Below the pieces are notes generated by a model. The model saw only the letters and a program-made list of their open reading frames with translations, did no database searches and had not been told where the DNA came from. DNA of 64,000 nt from UBA5336 sp964415675 (GTDB lineage Bacteria; Pseudomonadota; Alphaproteobacteria; Caulobacterales; Hyphomonadaceae), in NCBI GenBank assembly GCA_964415675.1, contig CAYQBG010000001.1, positions 186,001 through 250,000 on the forward strand, in the 5' to 3' direction. A program made the translations under genes and the position numbers. Below are positions 35,893-44,617 of this stretch, in pieces. Position 1 is the stretch's first letter, and every line of letters begins with the position of its first letter.

Positions 35893-36759
35893 CTAACCAA
35901 GAATGAGATAAGGCACCACATAGACAAAGGCGAAGAGGAACAACCAGACCACATCGACAAAGTGCCAGTACCAGGCTGCGGCCTCGAAGCCGAAATGCTT
36001 TTCCGGGGTAAAGCCGCCCATCATCAGGCGGATCAGGCAAACCGCCAGGAAGATCGTGCCGATCACCACATGCGCACCATGGAAACCGGTCGCCATGTAG
36101 AAGGCCGAACCATAAAGCGTACCATCATAGGTAAATCCGGCATGGCTGTATTCGAGAACCTGCAGCGCGGTGAACAGCATGCCGAGAACCACGGTCAGGA
36201 TCAGACCGTTGCGCGCACCGGTCCGGTCGCCATGCTGAAGCGCATGGTGGGCCCAGGTGACCGTCGTGCCTGACAGCAACAGGACCAGCGTGTTGATCAG
36301 CGGCAGATGGAACGGGTCGAAGGTTTCCACGCCGGCGGGCGGCCAGTCTGCAAAGCGCGCCAGGCTGTCAGCATAGATCGGGTTTGACGCGTCCCAGCCT
36401 TGCGTGCGCTCCGGCCAGAAGATGGCGAATTCGAAAAAACCCCAGAACCAGGCGACGAAGAACATCACTTCCGAGGCGATGAACAGGATCATGCCATAGC
36501 GAAGCCCGATCTCGACCACCGGCGTGTGGTCTCCCGCGCGGCTTTCCAGCACGACTTCGCGCCACCAGCCAAACATGACATAAAGCACACCCAGCAGGCC
36601 CACGGCCATCGGCCAGATCGTGCCCTTTTCAAGGCCGAACAAGCCCTTTGTATAGGTCACAAAGCCCATCGCCAGGACCGCCACGAACAAGGAGCCGAGC
36701 AGCGGCCAGGGGGACGGGTTCACAAGATGATAGTCGTGCTTCACTTCGCCATGGGCCAT
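35893..36759 (-). CDS. ctaE: Cytochrome c oxidase subunit III
   Basis: A 288-residue subunit of the aa3-type terminal oxidase with seven transmembrane helices. It starts MAHGEVKHDYHLVNPSPWP, as in other alphaproteobacterial COX3, with FGWWREVVLES, EVMFFVAWFWGFFE, LLLSGTTVTWAHHAL, GFHGAHVVIGT and the final HFVDVVWLFLFAFVYV. The GTG at 36813 would add 18 residues without family similarity, so the ATG at 36759 is preferred although its ribosome-binding site is weak. It lies between ctaG and surf1 in the oxidase operon. Confidence 0.95.
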   Translation of the reverse strand: MAHGEVKHDYHLVNPSPWPLLGSLFVAVLAMGFVTYTKGLFGLEKGTIWPMAVGLLGVLYVMFGWWREVVLESRAGDHTPVVEIGLRYGMILFIASEVMFFVAWFWGFFEFAIFWPERTQGWDASNPIYADSLARFADWPPAGVETFDPFHLPLINTLVLLLSGTTVTWAHHALQHGDRTGARNGLILTVVLGMLFTALQVLEYSHAGFTYDGTLYGSAFYMATGFHGAHVVIGTIFLAVCLIRLMMGGFTPEKHFGFEAAAWYWHFVDVVWLFLFAFVYVVPYLILG

Positions 36760-36833
36760 GGAGGCATACCCCGATGCAATTTCTGTAGAATCCGGGAGAT
36801 TATTAGACCGCACCGCCCCTGCCCGGCAACACC

Positions 36834-37382
36834 TTAGTCAAGACTGGCCGCTTTGGTCGCACCCTGCCAGTCCTCATACCGGAAGAATGTATAGGACAGG
36901 GTGATCGTATCGACATCCTCAAGCAGCCGCCGGCCATCAAGATCGGGCGAGACGAAGAACACCACAGGCAGCTTCTTGGTCTCGCCCGGCCCGATGATCC
37001 GCTCTTCGAAACAGAAACATTCCAGCTTGTTGAAATAAGGGCCTGCCTTGTGCGGCGTCACATTATAGCTGGCGATCAGCGAGACGGGCGCGTCGGACGT
37101 ATTGGTCGCCTCATAAAAAGCGAGGCCGTGTTCGCCCAGCCGGATTTCATGGCTTGTCTGCAAGGGCCGGAACCTGATCGGCACGTCTGATGTGTTCGCA
37201 TCGAAACGCACGCTCACCACCCGGTCGATCACCCTGTCAGGCGCCGCCTCTGCGATTCTGGTCGTCCCACCGAAACCGGTGACACGGCAGAAAGTGTTGT
37301 AAATCGGCTCAGCGGCAAAAGAGAGCGCAAGCATCCCTGCGACAAGCGCGCTGAGCAGAAGGACTAGTTGTCGATGTGCCAA
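36834..37382 (-). CDS. ctaG: Cytochrome c oxidase assembly protein CtaG (Cox11)
   Basis: A 182-residue copper chaperone needed to build the CuB site of COX1. One N-terminal transmembrane helix (residues 6-24) anchors a periplasmic immunoglobulin-like domain. The copper-binding cysteines are Cys122 and Cys124 in LECFCFEE, and Cys32 in YNTFCRVTGFGG is the additional conserved one. The C-terminal VFFVSPDL...TLSYTFF pattern completes the family. It overlaps the end of the small CoxF-like gene by 19 bases. Confidence 0.95.
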   Translation of the reverse strand: MAHRQLVLLLSALVAGMLALSFAAEPIYNTFCRVTGFGGTTRIAEAAPDRVIDRVVSVRFDANTSDVPIRFRPLQTSHEIRLGEHGLAFYEATNTSDAPVSLIASYNVTPHKAGPYFNKLECFCFEERIIGPGETKKLPVVFFVSPDLDGRRLLEDVDTITLSYTFFRYEDWQGATKAASLD

Positions 37383-37555
37383 TAGAACTCCTGGTCTGGT
37401 CCCATTCCGGTCTGACTGAGCCGGATCACCGTCACTGCGCCAACAAGGATCACAAAGCCGAACAGGGCGAGCGCCAGCCAGAGATTGCGCCGCTTGCGCG
37501 CCGCCAGCTCCCGGTCACTAAGTTCCACGCGCTCAAACTCGTCCTTGTCACTCAT
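37364..37555 (-). CDS. Small single-helix membrane protein (CoxF-like)
   Basis: A 63-residue protein with a charged N-terminus rich in Glu, Asp and Arg (to residue 23), one transmembrane helix (about 25-47, LWLALALFGFVILVGAVTVI) and a short tail ending FYWHIDN. Small proteins of this shape, called CoxF, sit between ctaB and ctaG in alphaproteobacterial oxidase operons; their role in assembly is not clear. It shares a base with the ctaB stop and overlaps ctaG by 19 bases, so it is firmly within the operon. Confidence 0.8.
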   Translation of the reverse strand: MSDKDEFERVELSDRELAARKRRNLWLALALFGFVILVGAVTVIRLSQTGMGPDQEFYWHIDN

Positions 37556-38511
37556 CAGGTCACCTGCGCGAGCGGCCAGTGCAGGCCGGCCGCATGTTCC
37601 AGCATCAATGCTGCGAATATGAGGAAGAGATAGAGGATGGAAAAGGCGAACAGCTTTGCTGCGGCGCGATTGTCGCGCGGCACGGCGCCGCGGTCACCGG
37701 CGGTGGAGCGCGCCACCCGCACGGCTTGCACGAGGAAGACGAGGCCGAGCAGCCCGGCAACCCCTGCATAGATCGTCCCGCCAAGGCCGGTCAGCACAGG
37801 CGCAAGACCCAACGGCGCAAGCAACAGCGTGTAAGCGAGTATCTGCCGACGTGTCGCGCGCGCGCCATGAGTCACGGGCAGCATCGGCACCCCGGCCTTT
37901 TCATATTCCTTGTGCGCCAGCAGGCTCAGCGCCCAGAAATGCGGCGGCGTCCAGATGAAGATGATCGAAAACAGGAGCCAGGCATCGAGCGGGGTATTTC
38001 CGGTCACGGCAGCCCAGCCAATCACTGGCGGAAACGCTCCGGCCCCGCCACCAATGACGATGTTCTGCGGCGTGCGCCGCTTCAGCCACATCGTGTAGAT
38101 CACGCCATAATAGAAGATGGAGAAGGCCAGCAGGCCGGCCGCAAGCGAATTGCTGGCCAGCCACATCAACAGGACCGAGGCCGCCGACAGGATCAGGCCC
38201 ATGGCAAGGGCTTCTTCCTTCGGCACCGCGCCCGACGGGATCGGCCGGACCGATGTGCGCGACATAACAGCGTCGATGTCGGCATCGTACCACATATTGA
38301 TCGCGCCAGCCGCGCCCGAGCCCAGCGCAACAGCCAGAATCGCGATTGCGCCCATCAGCGGATGGATCGCAACGCCGGACATGCCCTGCCCGGCGACAAG
38401 ACCAGCCGCCGCCGTGAACACCACGAGCATCATGATGCGCGGCTTGAGCAGCTGCACATAGTCGCCAGCGGTGGCGACGGGCAATTCAGAACTGATCGGC
38501 TGGTCGGTCAT
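37555..38511 (-). CDS. ctaB: Protoheme IX farnesyltransferase (heme O synthase)
   Basis: A 318-residue UbiA-superfamily membrane enzyme that adds a farnesyl group to heme b to make heme O, the precursor of heme A for the oxidase. About eight to nine hydrophobic helices are visible. The first Asp-rich motif is NMWYDADIDAVMSRT, followed by the second conserved block with TPPHFWALSLLAHKEYEKAGVPMLP. The start at 38511 (MTDQPISSE) is preferred over an ATG eight codons upstream, because ACGGACCTC precedes it; it overlaps the COX1-like gene by 26 bases. Confidence 0.95.
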   Translation of the reverse strand: MTDQPISSELPVATAGDYVQLLKPRIMMLVVFTAAAGLVAGQGMSGVAIHPLMGAIAILAVALGSGAAGAINMWYDADIDAVMSRTSVRPIPSGAVPKEEALAMGLILSAASVLLMWLASNSLAAGLLAFSIFYYGVIYTMWLKRRTPQNIVIGGGAGAFPPVIGWAAVTGNTPLDAWLLFSIIFIWTPPHFWALSLLAHKEYEKAGVPMLPVTHGARATRRQILAYTLLLAPLGLAPVLTGLGGTIYAGVAGLLGLVFLVQAVRVARSTAGDRGAVPRDNRAAAKLFAFSILYLFLIFAALMLEHAAGLHWPLAQVT

Positions 38512-39247
38512 GAGGTCCGTATATGTCTCGTCCATGGCGGATGCGCCGGTAGGTAGCTTCTGTCACACAAATGGCAAAGGCGGCAAATGAGACCAGTGCG
38601 ACCCAACCGCCTGCCACGAGGGCCAGGATCGGCCACGAAGATCCCGTCTCTCCGTATGAGATATAGCGCTGTGGCATCCCGGCCAGGCTGAGCGACATGG
38701 CGCCGGCACCGGTCAGGGCCAGCCCGAGGGACCATAGCCCCCAGTGCACAAGGGCCAGAGCGCGCCGATAAGGCACGCCGATGATCGCCCGGAAGCTGGC
38801 ATAGATGGCCGCGAAGCCCCCGCAGACCAGCGCTGCGACCAGCACGTTCTGGAGTTCGACCTGAACAAAGTAGGTGTCATGCAGGCTGGTGGCGACACTT
38901 TGACGCCGGGCCGCGATCACCTGTATCAAACCGGCACTCACCCAGATCACGGCCGTGAGCATGAACAATCCGGCAGCCTTCAACCGCCATAAGCGCCGCC
39001 ACCAGACAATCACTGCCGCGCAGAGTCCCACCAATGCGAGCGCCATGATGAGGCCCGGGATGTGGGGATGGCCGAAGAACCAGAACAGGTGCTGGTAGAA
39101 GACCGGGTCGCCTGCTGCATCAGGATCAAAAAAACTCGTGCCTTCACTCTGATCGAACAGCAGCAACCAGACCGGAACGCCCACCAGCAGCAAGGCAAGG
39201 CCCAGCGCAGACGTCATCGCCAGGAAAATGGCCAACAGTGTCAGCAT
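38486..39247 (-). CDS. COX1-like membrane protein lacking the heme and CuB ligands
   Basis: A 253-residue membrane protein with about six hydrophobic segments. Two blocks clearly match the second half of cytochrome oxidase subunit I: TSFFDPDAAGDPVFYQHLFWFFGHP (37-61) and HDTYFVQVELQNVLV (123-137), then HWGLW and AGMPQRYISY (189-198). Compared with the true subunit I in this window, HPEVY has become HPHIP (crosslinking Tyr lost), the HH pair is absent, and the two heme-ligand histidines of VAHFHYVL are Glu131 and Gln133. It cannot bind heme a/a3 in the usual way. It lies between ctaD and ctaB and overlaps ctaB by 26 bases, so it is part of the operon. Role unknown; an assembly or stabilising subunit is possible. 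Confidence 0.8.
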   Translation of the reverse strand: MLTLLAIFLAMTSALGLALLLVGVPVWLLLFDQSEGTSFFDPDAAGDPVFYQHLFWFFGHPHIPGLIMALALVGLCAAVIVWWRRLWRLKAAGLFMLTAVIWVSAGLIQVIAARRQSVATSLHDTYFVQVELQNVLVAALVCGGFAAIYASFRAIIGVPYRRALALVHWGLWSLGLALTGAGAMSLSLAGMPQRYISYGETGSSWPILALVAGGWVALVSFAAFAICVTEATYRRIRHGRDIYGPHDRPADQF

Positions 39248-39328
39248 CGCCCCAAGCCCATTTCCAACAACAAAAGACGGGCCCGCACTCTGGCGGACCC
39301 GTCACAATATCCAGCTTCCATCGACTGC

Positions 39329-40999
39329 CTAGTGCCCGCTATCCCCCTTGACCACCGGAAGCGTGTTGTACTGGTGGAAAGGCGGCGGAGAGGACAGCGT
39401 CCATTCCAGTGTCGTGGCGCCTTCGCCCCAGGGGTTGGCCTCGGCCTTGCGCCGACGGATCATCGATTCCACGAGACCGACAAAGAAGATCGCCGTCGCC
39501 ACCAGCGTGATCACATATCCCCAGGAGGAGACGGCATTCCACATCTGGAAGCCTTCCGCCATGTCGATATAGCGACGCGGCGCACCGTTCAGGCCAAGGA
39601 AGTGCTGCGGGAAGAAGATCACGTTCGAGCCAATGAACATCAGCCAGAAATGCGCCTGCCCGATCCGCTCATTATACTTCACCCCGAACATTTTCTCGAA
39701 CCAGTAATACCAGCCGGCGAAAAGGCCAAACACGGCGCCGAGCGAGAGCACATAATGGAAGTGTGCCACCACATAATAAGTGTCGTGCAGGATATGATCG
39801 ATCCCGGCATTGGCCAGCATCACGCCCGTGACACCGCCCACGGTGAACAGGAAGATGAAGCCGATAGCCCAGAGCATCGGCACCTTGAACTCAATCGAGC
39901 CGCCCCACATCGTCGCGATCCAGGAGAAGATCTTGATGCCTGTCGGCACTGCGATCACCATGGTCGCCGCTACGAAATAGGCCTTCAGGTCCAGGTTCAT
40001 GCCGACCGTGTACATATGGTGGGCCCAGACGATGAAGCCGATAAAGCCGATGGCCACCATCGCATATGCCATGCCGAGATAACCGAAAATCGGCTTTTTC
40101 GAGAAGGTCGAGACAATGTGCGAGATGATGCCGAAGGCCGGAAGGATCATGATATAAACCTCCGGGTGTCCAAAGAACCAGAACAGATGCTGGAACATCA
40201 CCGGATCGCCGCCTCCTTCGGGCACAAAGAATTGCGAGCCGAAATTGCGGTCCGTCAGCAGCATGGTCAGCGCACCGGCCAGAACGGGCAGCGCCAGCAG
40301 CAAGAGAATCGCCGTCACCAGGACCGACCAGGCAAAAAGCGGCATCTTGTGGATGGTCATGCCCGGAGCGCGCATGTTCAGGATGGTCACGATGAAATTG
40401 ATCGCGCCAAGGATAGAGGCAATACCAGCCGTGTGAAGCGACAGGATTACGAGATCCATGGCCGGTCCGGGATGACCCTTGAGCCCTGAAAGCGGCGGGT
40501 AAAGAACCCAGCCCCCGCCGAATCCGTTCCCGGCCGACCCGCCCGGCACGAACATCGAGGTGATCAGCAGTATGAAAGCCGCGGCCGTCAGCCAGAAGGA
40601 GATATTGTTCATACGCGGAAAGGCCATGTCCGGCGCGCCGATCATCAGCGGCACGAACCAGTTACCGAAGCCACCGATCAGGGCCGGCATCACCATGAAG
40701 AAAATCATGATGAGGCCGTGATAGGTGATCACCGTATTGTAGAAATGCTTGGCCGCCTCAACGGCCGCATCCCCCTCACCCGCCACGAACATGGTCAGCG
40801 GACCGATTCCCGGCTGTGCCAGCTCCCAGCGGATCAGGCCCGAGAGGGCGTAGCCGACAATACCGGCGATGAGCGCGAAGATCAGGTAGAGTGTCCCGAT
40901 ATCCTTGTGGTTCGTCGAGAAGAACCAGCGGGTAAAGAAGCCGGGCTTGTGGTCTTCATCATGACCGGCCTGATCGAGTGCGATTTCGTCCATGGGCAT
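39329..40999 (-). CDS. ctaD: Cytochrome c oxidase subunit I
   Basis: A 556-residue core subunit of the aa3-type oxidase, with 12 transmembrane helices. It reduces O2 to water at the heme a3-CuB centre and pumps protons. All metal ligands are visible: ITYHGLIMIFFMVMP (heme a), the CuB/Tyr motif FFGHPEVYIMILP, IVWAHHMYTVGM (CuB HH), and HDTYYVVAHFHYVLS (heme a3 and a). The C-terminal helix ends with GLVESMIRRRK. The gene follows ctaC by 26 bases. Two start codons (MPM) lie two codons apart; the first is used. Confidence 0.97.
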   Translation of the reverse strand: MPMDEIALDQAGHDEDHKPGFFTRWFFSTNHKDIGTLYLIFALIAGIVGYALSGLIRWELAQPGIGPLTMFVAGEGDAAVEAAKHFYNTVITYHGLIMIFFMVMPALIGGFGNWFVPLMIGAPDMAFPRMNNISFWLTAAAFILLITSMFVPGGSAGNGFGGGWVLYPPLSGLKGHPGPAMDLVILSLHTAGIASILGAINFIVTILNMRAPGMTIHKMPLFAWSVLVTAILLLLALPVLAGALTMLLTDRNFGSQFFVPEGGGDPVMFQHLFWFFGHPEVYIMILPAFGIISHIVSTFSKKPIFGYLGMAYAMVAIGFIGFIVWAHHMYTVGMNLDLKAYFVAATMVIAVPTGIKIFSWIATMWGGSIEFKVPMLWAIGFIFLFTVGGVTGVMLANAGIDHILHDTYYVVAHFHYVLSLGAVFGLFAGWYYWFEKMFGVKYNERIGQAHFWLMFIGSNVIFFPQHFLGLNGAPRRYIDMAEGFQMWNAVSSWGYVITLVATAIFFVGLVESMIRRRKAEANPWGEGATTLEWTLSSPPPFHQYNTLPVVKGDSGH

Positions 41000-41025
41000 G
41001 GCGGTTCTCTTTCAGCTCCTCTGGA

Positions 41026-41964
41026 TTACTGCGCGGCGGCGAGGCGGGTGGCCTCACCGTCCAGCGGTTCAATATCTGCGACGACCTGTGCGGCAGCGTC
41101 GTAGTCGCCGGTCATCATGGTTTCGACCCAGCGGTCAAACTGGTCTTCCGGCACCACGCGTACCTCAATTGGCATGAAGGCGTGATTGACCCCGCACAGT
41201 TCCGAACACTGTCCGTAATACACGCCCGGCTCCTCGACCAGGAACCAGCCCTGATTGAGCTTGCCGGGGATGGCATCAGTCTTCACGCCGAAGGATGGCA
41301 CAGTCCACGAATGGATCACGTCCGATGCAGTGGTCTGGTAGCGGATGTAGCGGTTGGCAGGGATCACCATTGGATAATCGACGGCCAGATTGCGCGGCTT
41401 GTCCTGCGTGTGCGCCGGATCGCCCGACAAGCCGACATGCAGCGGATTGGACACAAACTCCATCGCATAGCCCGCATCATCGACAATATCGGAATACTGA
41501 TAGGTCCAGTTCCACTGATTGCCCTGGGCCTTGATCGTCAGCCAGCCTTTTTCAGCGGCCTGCGGGAAGGTGTTGGGATCGTCGAAATCGCCCGACTGGG
41601 CGATCCGCTCCAGATCAGGCTGGGCGTCCTGATAATAAAGATTCGGGAAGGACGGGATCGCGATCAGGACCAGAATGAGGACCGGAACTGTCGTCCAGAT
41701 CACTTCAACCAGCGTATTGTGACTGAACCGGCTCGGTTCCGGATTGGCCTTGCGGCGATAACGGAGCATCACCCAGAGCAGGAGGCCCATCACAAGGATC
41801 ACCACAGCCGTGAGAAACACCATCACGAAACCGTGGAAGAAGTGCAACCGCTCCATGATGCGGGTGGCGGCCGGCTGCAGGCCAAGTGCACCTTCTTCAG
41901 GCCGGGCAGCGTGAGCCATGCCGGCGGTCAGGCTCATCATCAAGAGTGTCAGCAATCCGCGCAC
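41026..41964 (-). CDS. ctaC: Cytochrome c oxidase subunit II
   Basis: A 312-residue subunit that accepts electrons from cytochrome c at its binuclear CuA centre. A cleavable signal (to about residue 19, AGMAHA) is followed by two transmembrane helices near 45-70 and 90-110 and a periplasmic cupredoxin domain. CuA ligands lie in DVIHSWTVPSFG and YGQCSELCGVNHAFM. It is the first gene of the ten-gene oxidase block. The 147-base gap to the divergent TPR gene should hold the operon promoter. Confidence 0.96.
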   Translation of the reverse strand: MRGLLTLLMMSLTAGMAHAARPEEGALGLQPAATRIMERLHFFHGFVMVFLTAVVILVMGLLLWVMLRYRRKANPEPSRFSHNTLVEVIWTTVPVLILVLIAIPSFPNLYYQDAQPDLERIAQSGDFDDPNTFPQAAEKGWLTIKAQGNQWNWTYQYSDIVDDAGYAMEFVSNPLHVGLSGDPAHTQDKPRNLAVDYPMVIPANRYIRYQTTASDVIHSWTVPSFGVKTDAIPGKLNQGWFLVEEPGVYYGQCSELCGVNHAFMPIEVRVVPEDQFDRWVETMMTGDYDAAAQVVADIEPLDGEATRLAAAQ

Positions 41965-42111
41965 AGGCGACTCCTTGGGCTATCCTATTGCCATGTCAGT
42001 TACCGCGCCCGCCCCGCTCCGGCGAGGGTCGAGCGCAAGCAATATTGTCGCAGGCTGATTTTGAAACCCTCATAATGTGCTAATCTGCCTGCAGAGATAC
42101 GGAGAAATGTC

Positions 42112-42666
42112 ATGCTACGCAAAGCCCTGCTCGCCACACTCGTCCTGTCGGTCCCGGCAGCCCCTGCCCTGCCTCAGGCCATGATCATCGGGGGCGGCTA
42201 TGCCCGTGACTGTTACGAAGCCGTCAAGGCAGGCGATGACACGTTCCGCAAGACCGACCGGATCTGCACCGATGCTCTCACCCAGGAAACCATGACCCGG
42301 GAAAACCGCGCGGCCACCTATATCAATCGCGGCATTGGCCGGATGCGCGCCAATAATCTCGATGACGCCCTTGAGGACTATCAGTCCGCGCTCGACCTGC
42401 GCCCTGACCTTGGCGCCGCCTATCTGAATCGCGGCGCAGCACTTATCTTCAAGGAGGATTACGAGGCTGCCTTGCAGGCGCTGAACAAGTCGATCGAACT
42501 GAACACAGAAGAGATGCACGCCGCCTATTACAATCGCGCCATCGCGCGCGAACAGACCGGCGACGTCACCGGAGCCTATTACGATTTCCAGCGGGCCAAG
42601 GAACTCATGCCAGACTGGCCGCGCGTTGATCGCCAGCTGGCCCGGTTTACCGTGACCGAGAACTGA
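42112..42666 (+). CDS. Secreted tetratricopeptide-repeat protein
   Basis: A 184-residue protein with a signal peptide (cleavage probably near PALPQA, residue 22) and three TPR-like units between residues 62 and 165 (YINRGIGRMRANNLDDALEDYQSAL, then YLNRGAALIFKEDYEAALQALNKS and YNRAIAREQTGDVTGAYYDFQRA written here in part). TPR repeats mediate protein-protein contacts, so it probably acts as a periplasmic scaffold. A GGAGAAATGTC motif lies at the start. Divergent from ctaC; no clue to a partner. Confidence 0.85.
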   Translation: MLRKALLATLVLSVPAAPALPQAMIIGGGYARDCYEAVKAGDDTFRKTDRICTDALTQETMTRENRAATYINRGIGRMRANNLDDALEDYQSALDLRPDLGAAYLNRGAALIFKEDYEAALQALNKSIELNTEEMHAAYYNRAIAREQTGDVTGAYYDFQRAKELMPDWPRVDRQLARFTVTEN

Positions 42667-42711
42667 CGCGGCGCCTTGCCAGCAGCCCGCGCTGACCTCA
42701 TCTTGACCGGC

Positions 42712-44115
42712 ATGAGTGATACATCCCTGCCCTTTGACCGGGCCCGCGCCGCCACCCTGCTCGCCGATGCCGTTTCCGGCGCCGATGACGGAGACATATT
42801 TGTCGAACGCACCCGTTCGGAAAGCTTCGTGTTCGACGATGGCCGGCTTAAATCGGCTGCCTATGACACCGGACAGGGCTTCGGCCTGCGTGTGGTCGCC
42901 GGCGAGGCGAGCGGCAATGCCCATGCCGCCGAACTGACAGAGGCGGCCATCGCCCGCGCCGCCGAGACGGCCGCGAAAGCCAAACGGGGCTATTCCGGCA
43001 CCCTGGATGTCGGGCCAACACCGACCAATCGCCGCCTCTATGCCCAGATCGACCCGACAGAAGCGCCCGACTTCGGGGCCAAGACGGCCCTGTTGTCGGA
43101 AATCGATGCCTGGACGCGGGCGCAGGATCCGCGCGTCGTGCAGGTTTCGGTCTCGCTCGCCGGATCGCGGCGCGAGGTCGATATCCTTCGGCCCGGCGGC
43201 GAGGCGATGCATGAAGTGCGTCCTCTTGTGCGGCTGAATGTCTCCGTCACCCTGGAACAGGATGGCCGGCGGGAAAGCGCGTCTGCGGGCGCCGGCGGGC
43301 GTGCCGCCTATGATGAATGGATCGCACCGGACCGCTGGAAAGGCCTGGTGAAACGCGCATTGAAGAAGGCCGAGACCAATCTCGAAAGCATCCCCACCCC
43401 GGCTGGCGAGATGGACGTCGTGCTCGGCCCGGGCTGGCCGGCTGTTCTGCTGCATGAAGCGGTCGGCCACGGGCTGGAGGGTGATTTTAACCGCAAGGGC
43501 ACCAGCGTCTATTCCGGCCGCATCGGCGAACAGGTCGCCTCCAAGGGCGTAACCGTTGTCGATGACGGCACGATGGAAGACCGGCGAGGTTCGCTCTCCT
43601 TCGATGACGAGGGCACGCCGACCCAACGAAACGTCCTGATCGAGGACGGCGTTCTGAAAGCCTATATGCAGGACCGCCAGAATGCCCGGCTGATGGGCCA
43701 TGCCCCGTCCGGAAATGGCCGGCGCGAGAGCTATGATTCCGGCATCATGCCGCGCATGACCAACACGATCATGCTGGGCGGCGACCATGATCCGGGTGAA
43801 ATGGTCGCCTCCATCAAGCGCGGCATCTGGGCGGTCGATTTCGGCGGCGGGCAGGTCGATATCACCTCGGGCAATTTCGTCTTCCAGTGCACCGAGGCCT
43901 ATCTGGTCGAGAACGGCAAGGTCGTCGCGCCGGTCAAGAATGCCACGCTGATCGGCCATGGCCCCACCGCCCTCAGCCAGGTCGAGATGATCGGCAATGA
44001 TTTTGCCATGGATGACGGTGTCGGCACCTGCGGCAAGGCGGGCCAGACTGTTCCCGTGGGCGTGGGCCAGCCAAGCCTGAAAGTGGGCGGACTGACAGTC
44101 GGGGGCGCAGGATGA
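42712..44115 (+). CDS. tldD: Metalloprotease TldD
   Basis: A 467-residue subunit of the TldD/TldE protease, which degrades unfolded peptides and matures modified peptides such as microcin B17. The zinc-binding HExxxH-type motif is LLHEAVGHGLEGDF at about residue 245, and the ends DDGRLKSAAYDTGQGFGLR and VGTCGKAGQTVPVGVGQP match the family. A TTG 12 codons upstream is open, but ATG at 42712 (MSDTSLPFD) is preferred. TldE (PmbA) is not in the window. Its stop overlaps the rhodanese gene start by 4 bases. Confidence 0.95.
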   Translation: MSDTSLPFDRARAATLLADAVSGADDGDIFVERTRSESFVFDDGRLKSAAYDTGQGFGLRVVAGEASGNAHAAELTEAAIARAAETAAKAKRGYSGTLDVGPTPTNRRLYAQIDPTEAPDFGAKTALLSEIDAWTRAQDPRVVQVSVSLAGSRREVDILRPGGEAMHEVRPLVRLNVSVTLEQDGRRESASAGAGGRAAYDEWIAPDRWKGLVKRALKKAETNLESIPTPAGEMDVVLGPGWPAVLLHEAVGHGLEGDFNRKGTSVYSGRIGEQVASKGVTVVDDGTMEDRRGSLSFDDEGTPTQRNVLIEDGVLKAYMQDRQNARLMGHAPSGNGRRESYDSGIMPRMTNTIMLGGDHDPGEMVASIKRGIWAVDFGGGQVDITSGNFVFQCTEAYLVENGKVVAPVKNATLIGHGPTALSQVEMIGNDFAMDDGVGTCGKAGQTVPVGVGQPSLKVGGLTVGGAG

Positions 44116-44585
44116 GGCTGAAGGCCCTTGTCTGCAGCCTCGCCGGCGCGGTGTCGCTCGGCGCCTGCGCAGATGAGGGCGCCAGTTCGCCGGTGTCAGA
44201 TCTCAGGGCCGAAATCAGCGCGGCCGAGGCCCGCCGCGCCATGATCGAAGACGATGTCATCCTCATTGATGTGCGAACGCCCGGGGAATGGGCGCAGACC
44301 GGGCTGCCCCGCGGCGCAGCGCGCGTGACACTTCAGGATCCGGCCTTTGTCGGGAAGGTGGAGGCAATCATCGGCGGCGACCGGACAGCAAAAATCGCCT
44401 TCATCTGCCGCTCGGGCAACCGCTCGAAAACGGCGCGGGACCGCCTGAAACGCGCCGGATACTCTCATGTCACAAGCGTGGCCGGTGGCATGCTCGCGCG
44501 CAATGGCTGGAACAGCGAGGGTTATCCCACTGTCAGTCTCGCCAATGCCGAGTGCGCGGGCGCGCACATGACGGCAAGCTGCTGA
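44112..44585 (+). CDS. Rhodanese-like domain lipoprotein
   Basis: A 157-residue predicted lipoprotein: the N-terminus has lipobox SLGAC at about residue 18. The mature part is a single rhodanese domain with DVILIDVRTPGEW and the active-site loop IAFICRSGNRSKTA, where the cysteine carries persulfide in sulfur transferases. A periplasmic role in sulfur or thiol handling is likely. It overlaps tldD by 4 bases, so the two are co-translated. Two further cysteines near the C-terminus (AECAG, ASC end) are notable. Confidence 0.88.
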   Translation: MRLKALVCSLAGAVSLGACADEGASSPVSDLRAEISAAEARRAMIEDDVILIDVRTPGEWAQTGLPRGAARVTLQDPAFVGKVEAIIGGDRTAKIAFICRSGNRSKTARDRLKRAGYSHVTSVAGGMLARNGWNSEGYPTVSLANAECAGAHMTASC

Positions 44586-44617
44586 AGCCGCGCCGGCACC
44601 GGTTCGCACTCGCTTCC

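Noticed and set aside
39062..40489. Plus-strand open frame of 475 codons opposite ctaD
   Set aside because: Shadow of COX1; composition dominated by His, Arg, Glu and Gln.
42115..43959. Minus-strand open frame of 614 codons opposite the TPR and tldD genes
   Set aside because: It spans two real plus-strand genes with motifs and has no domain of its own.
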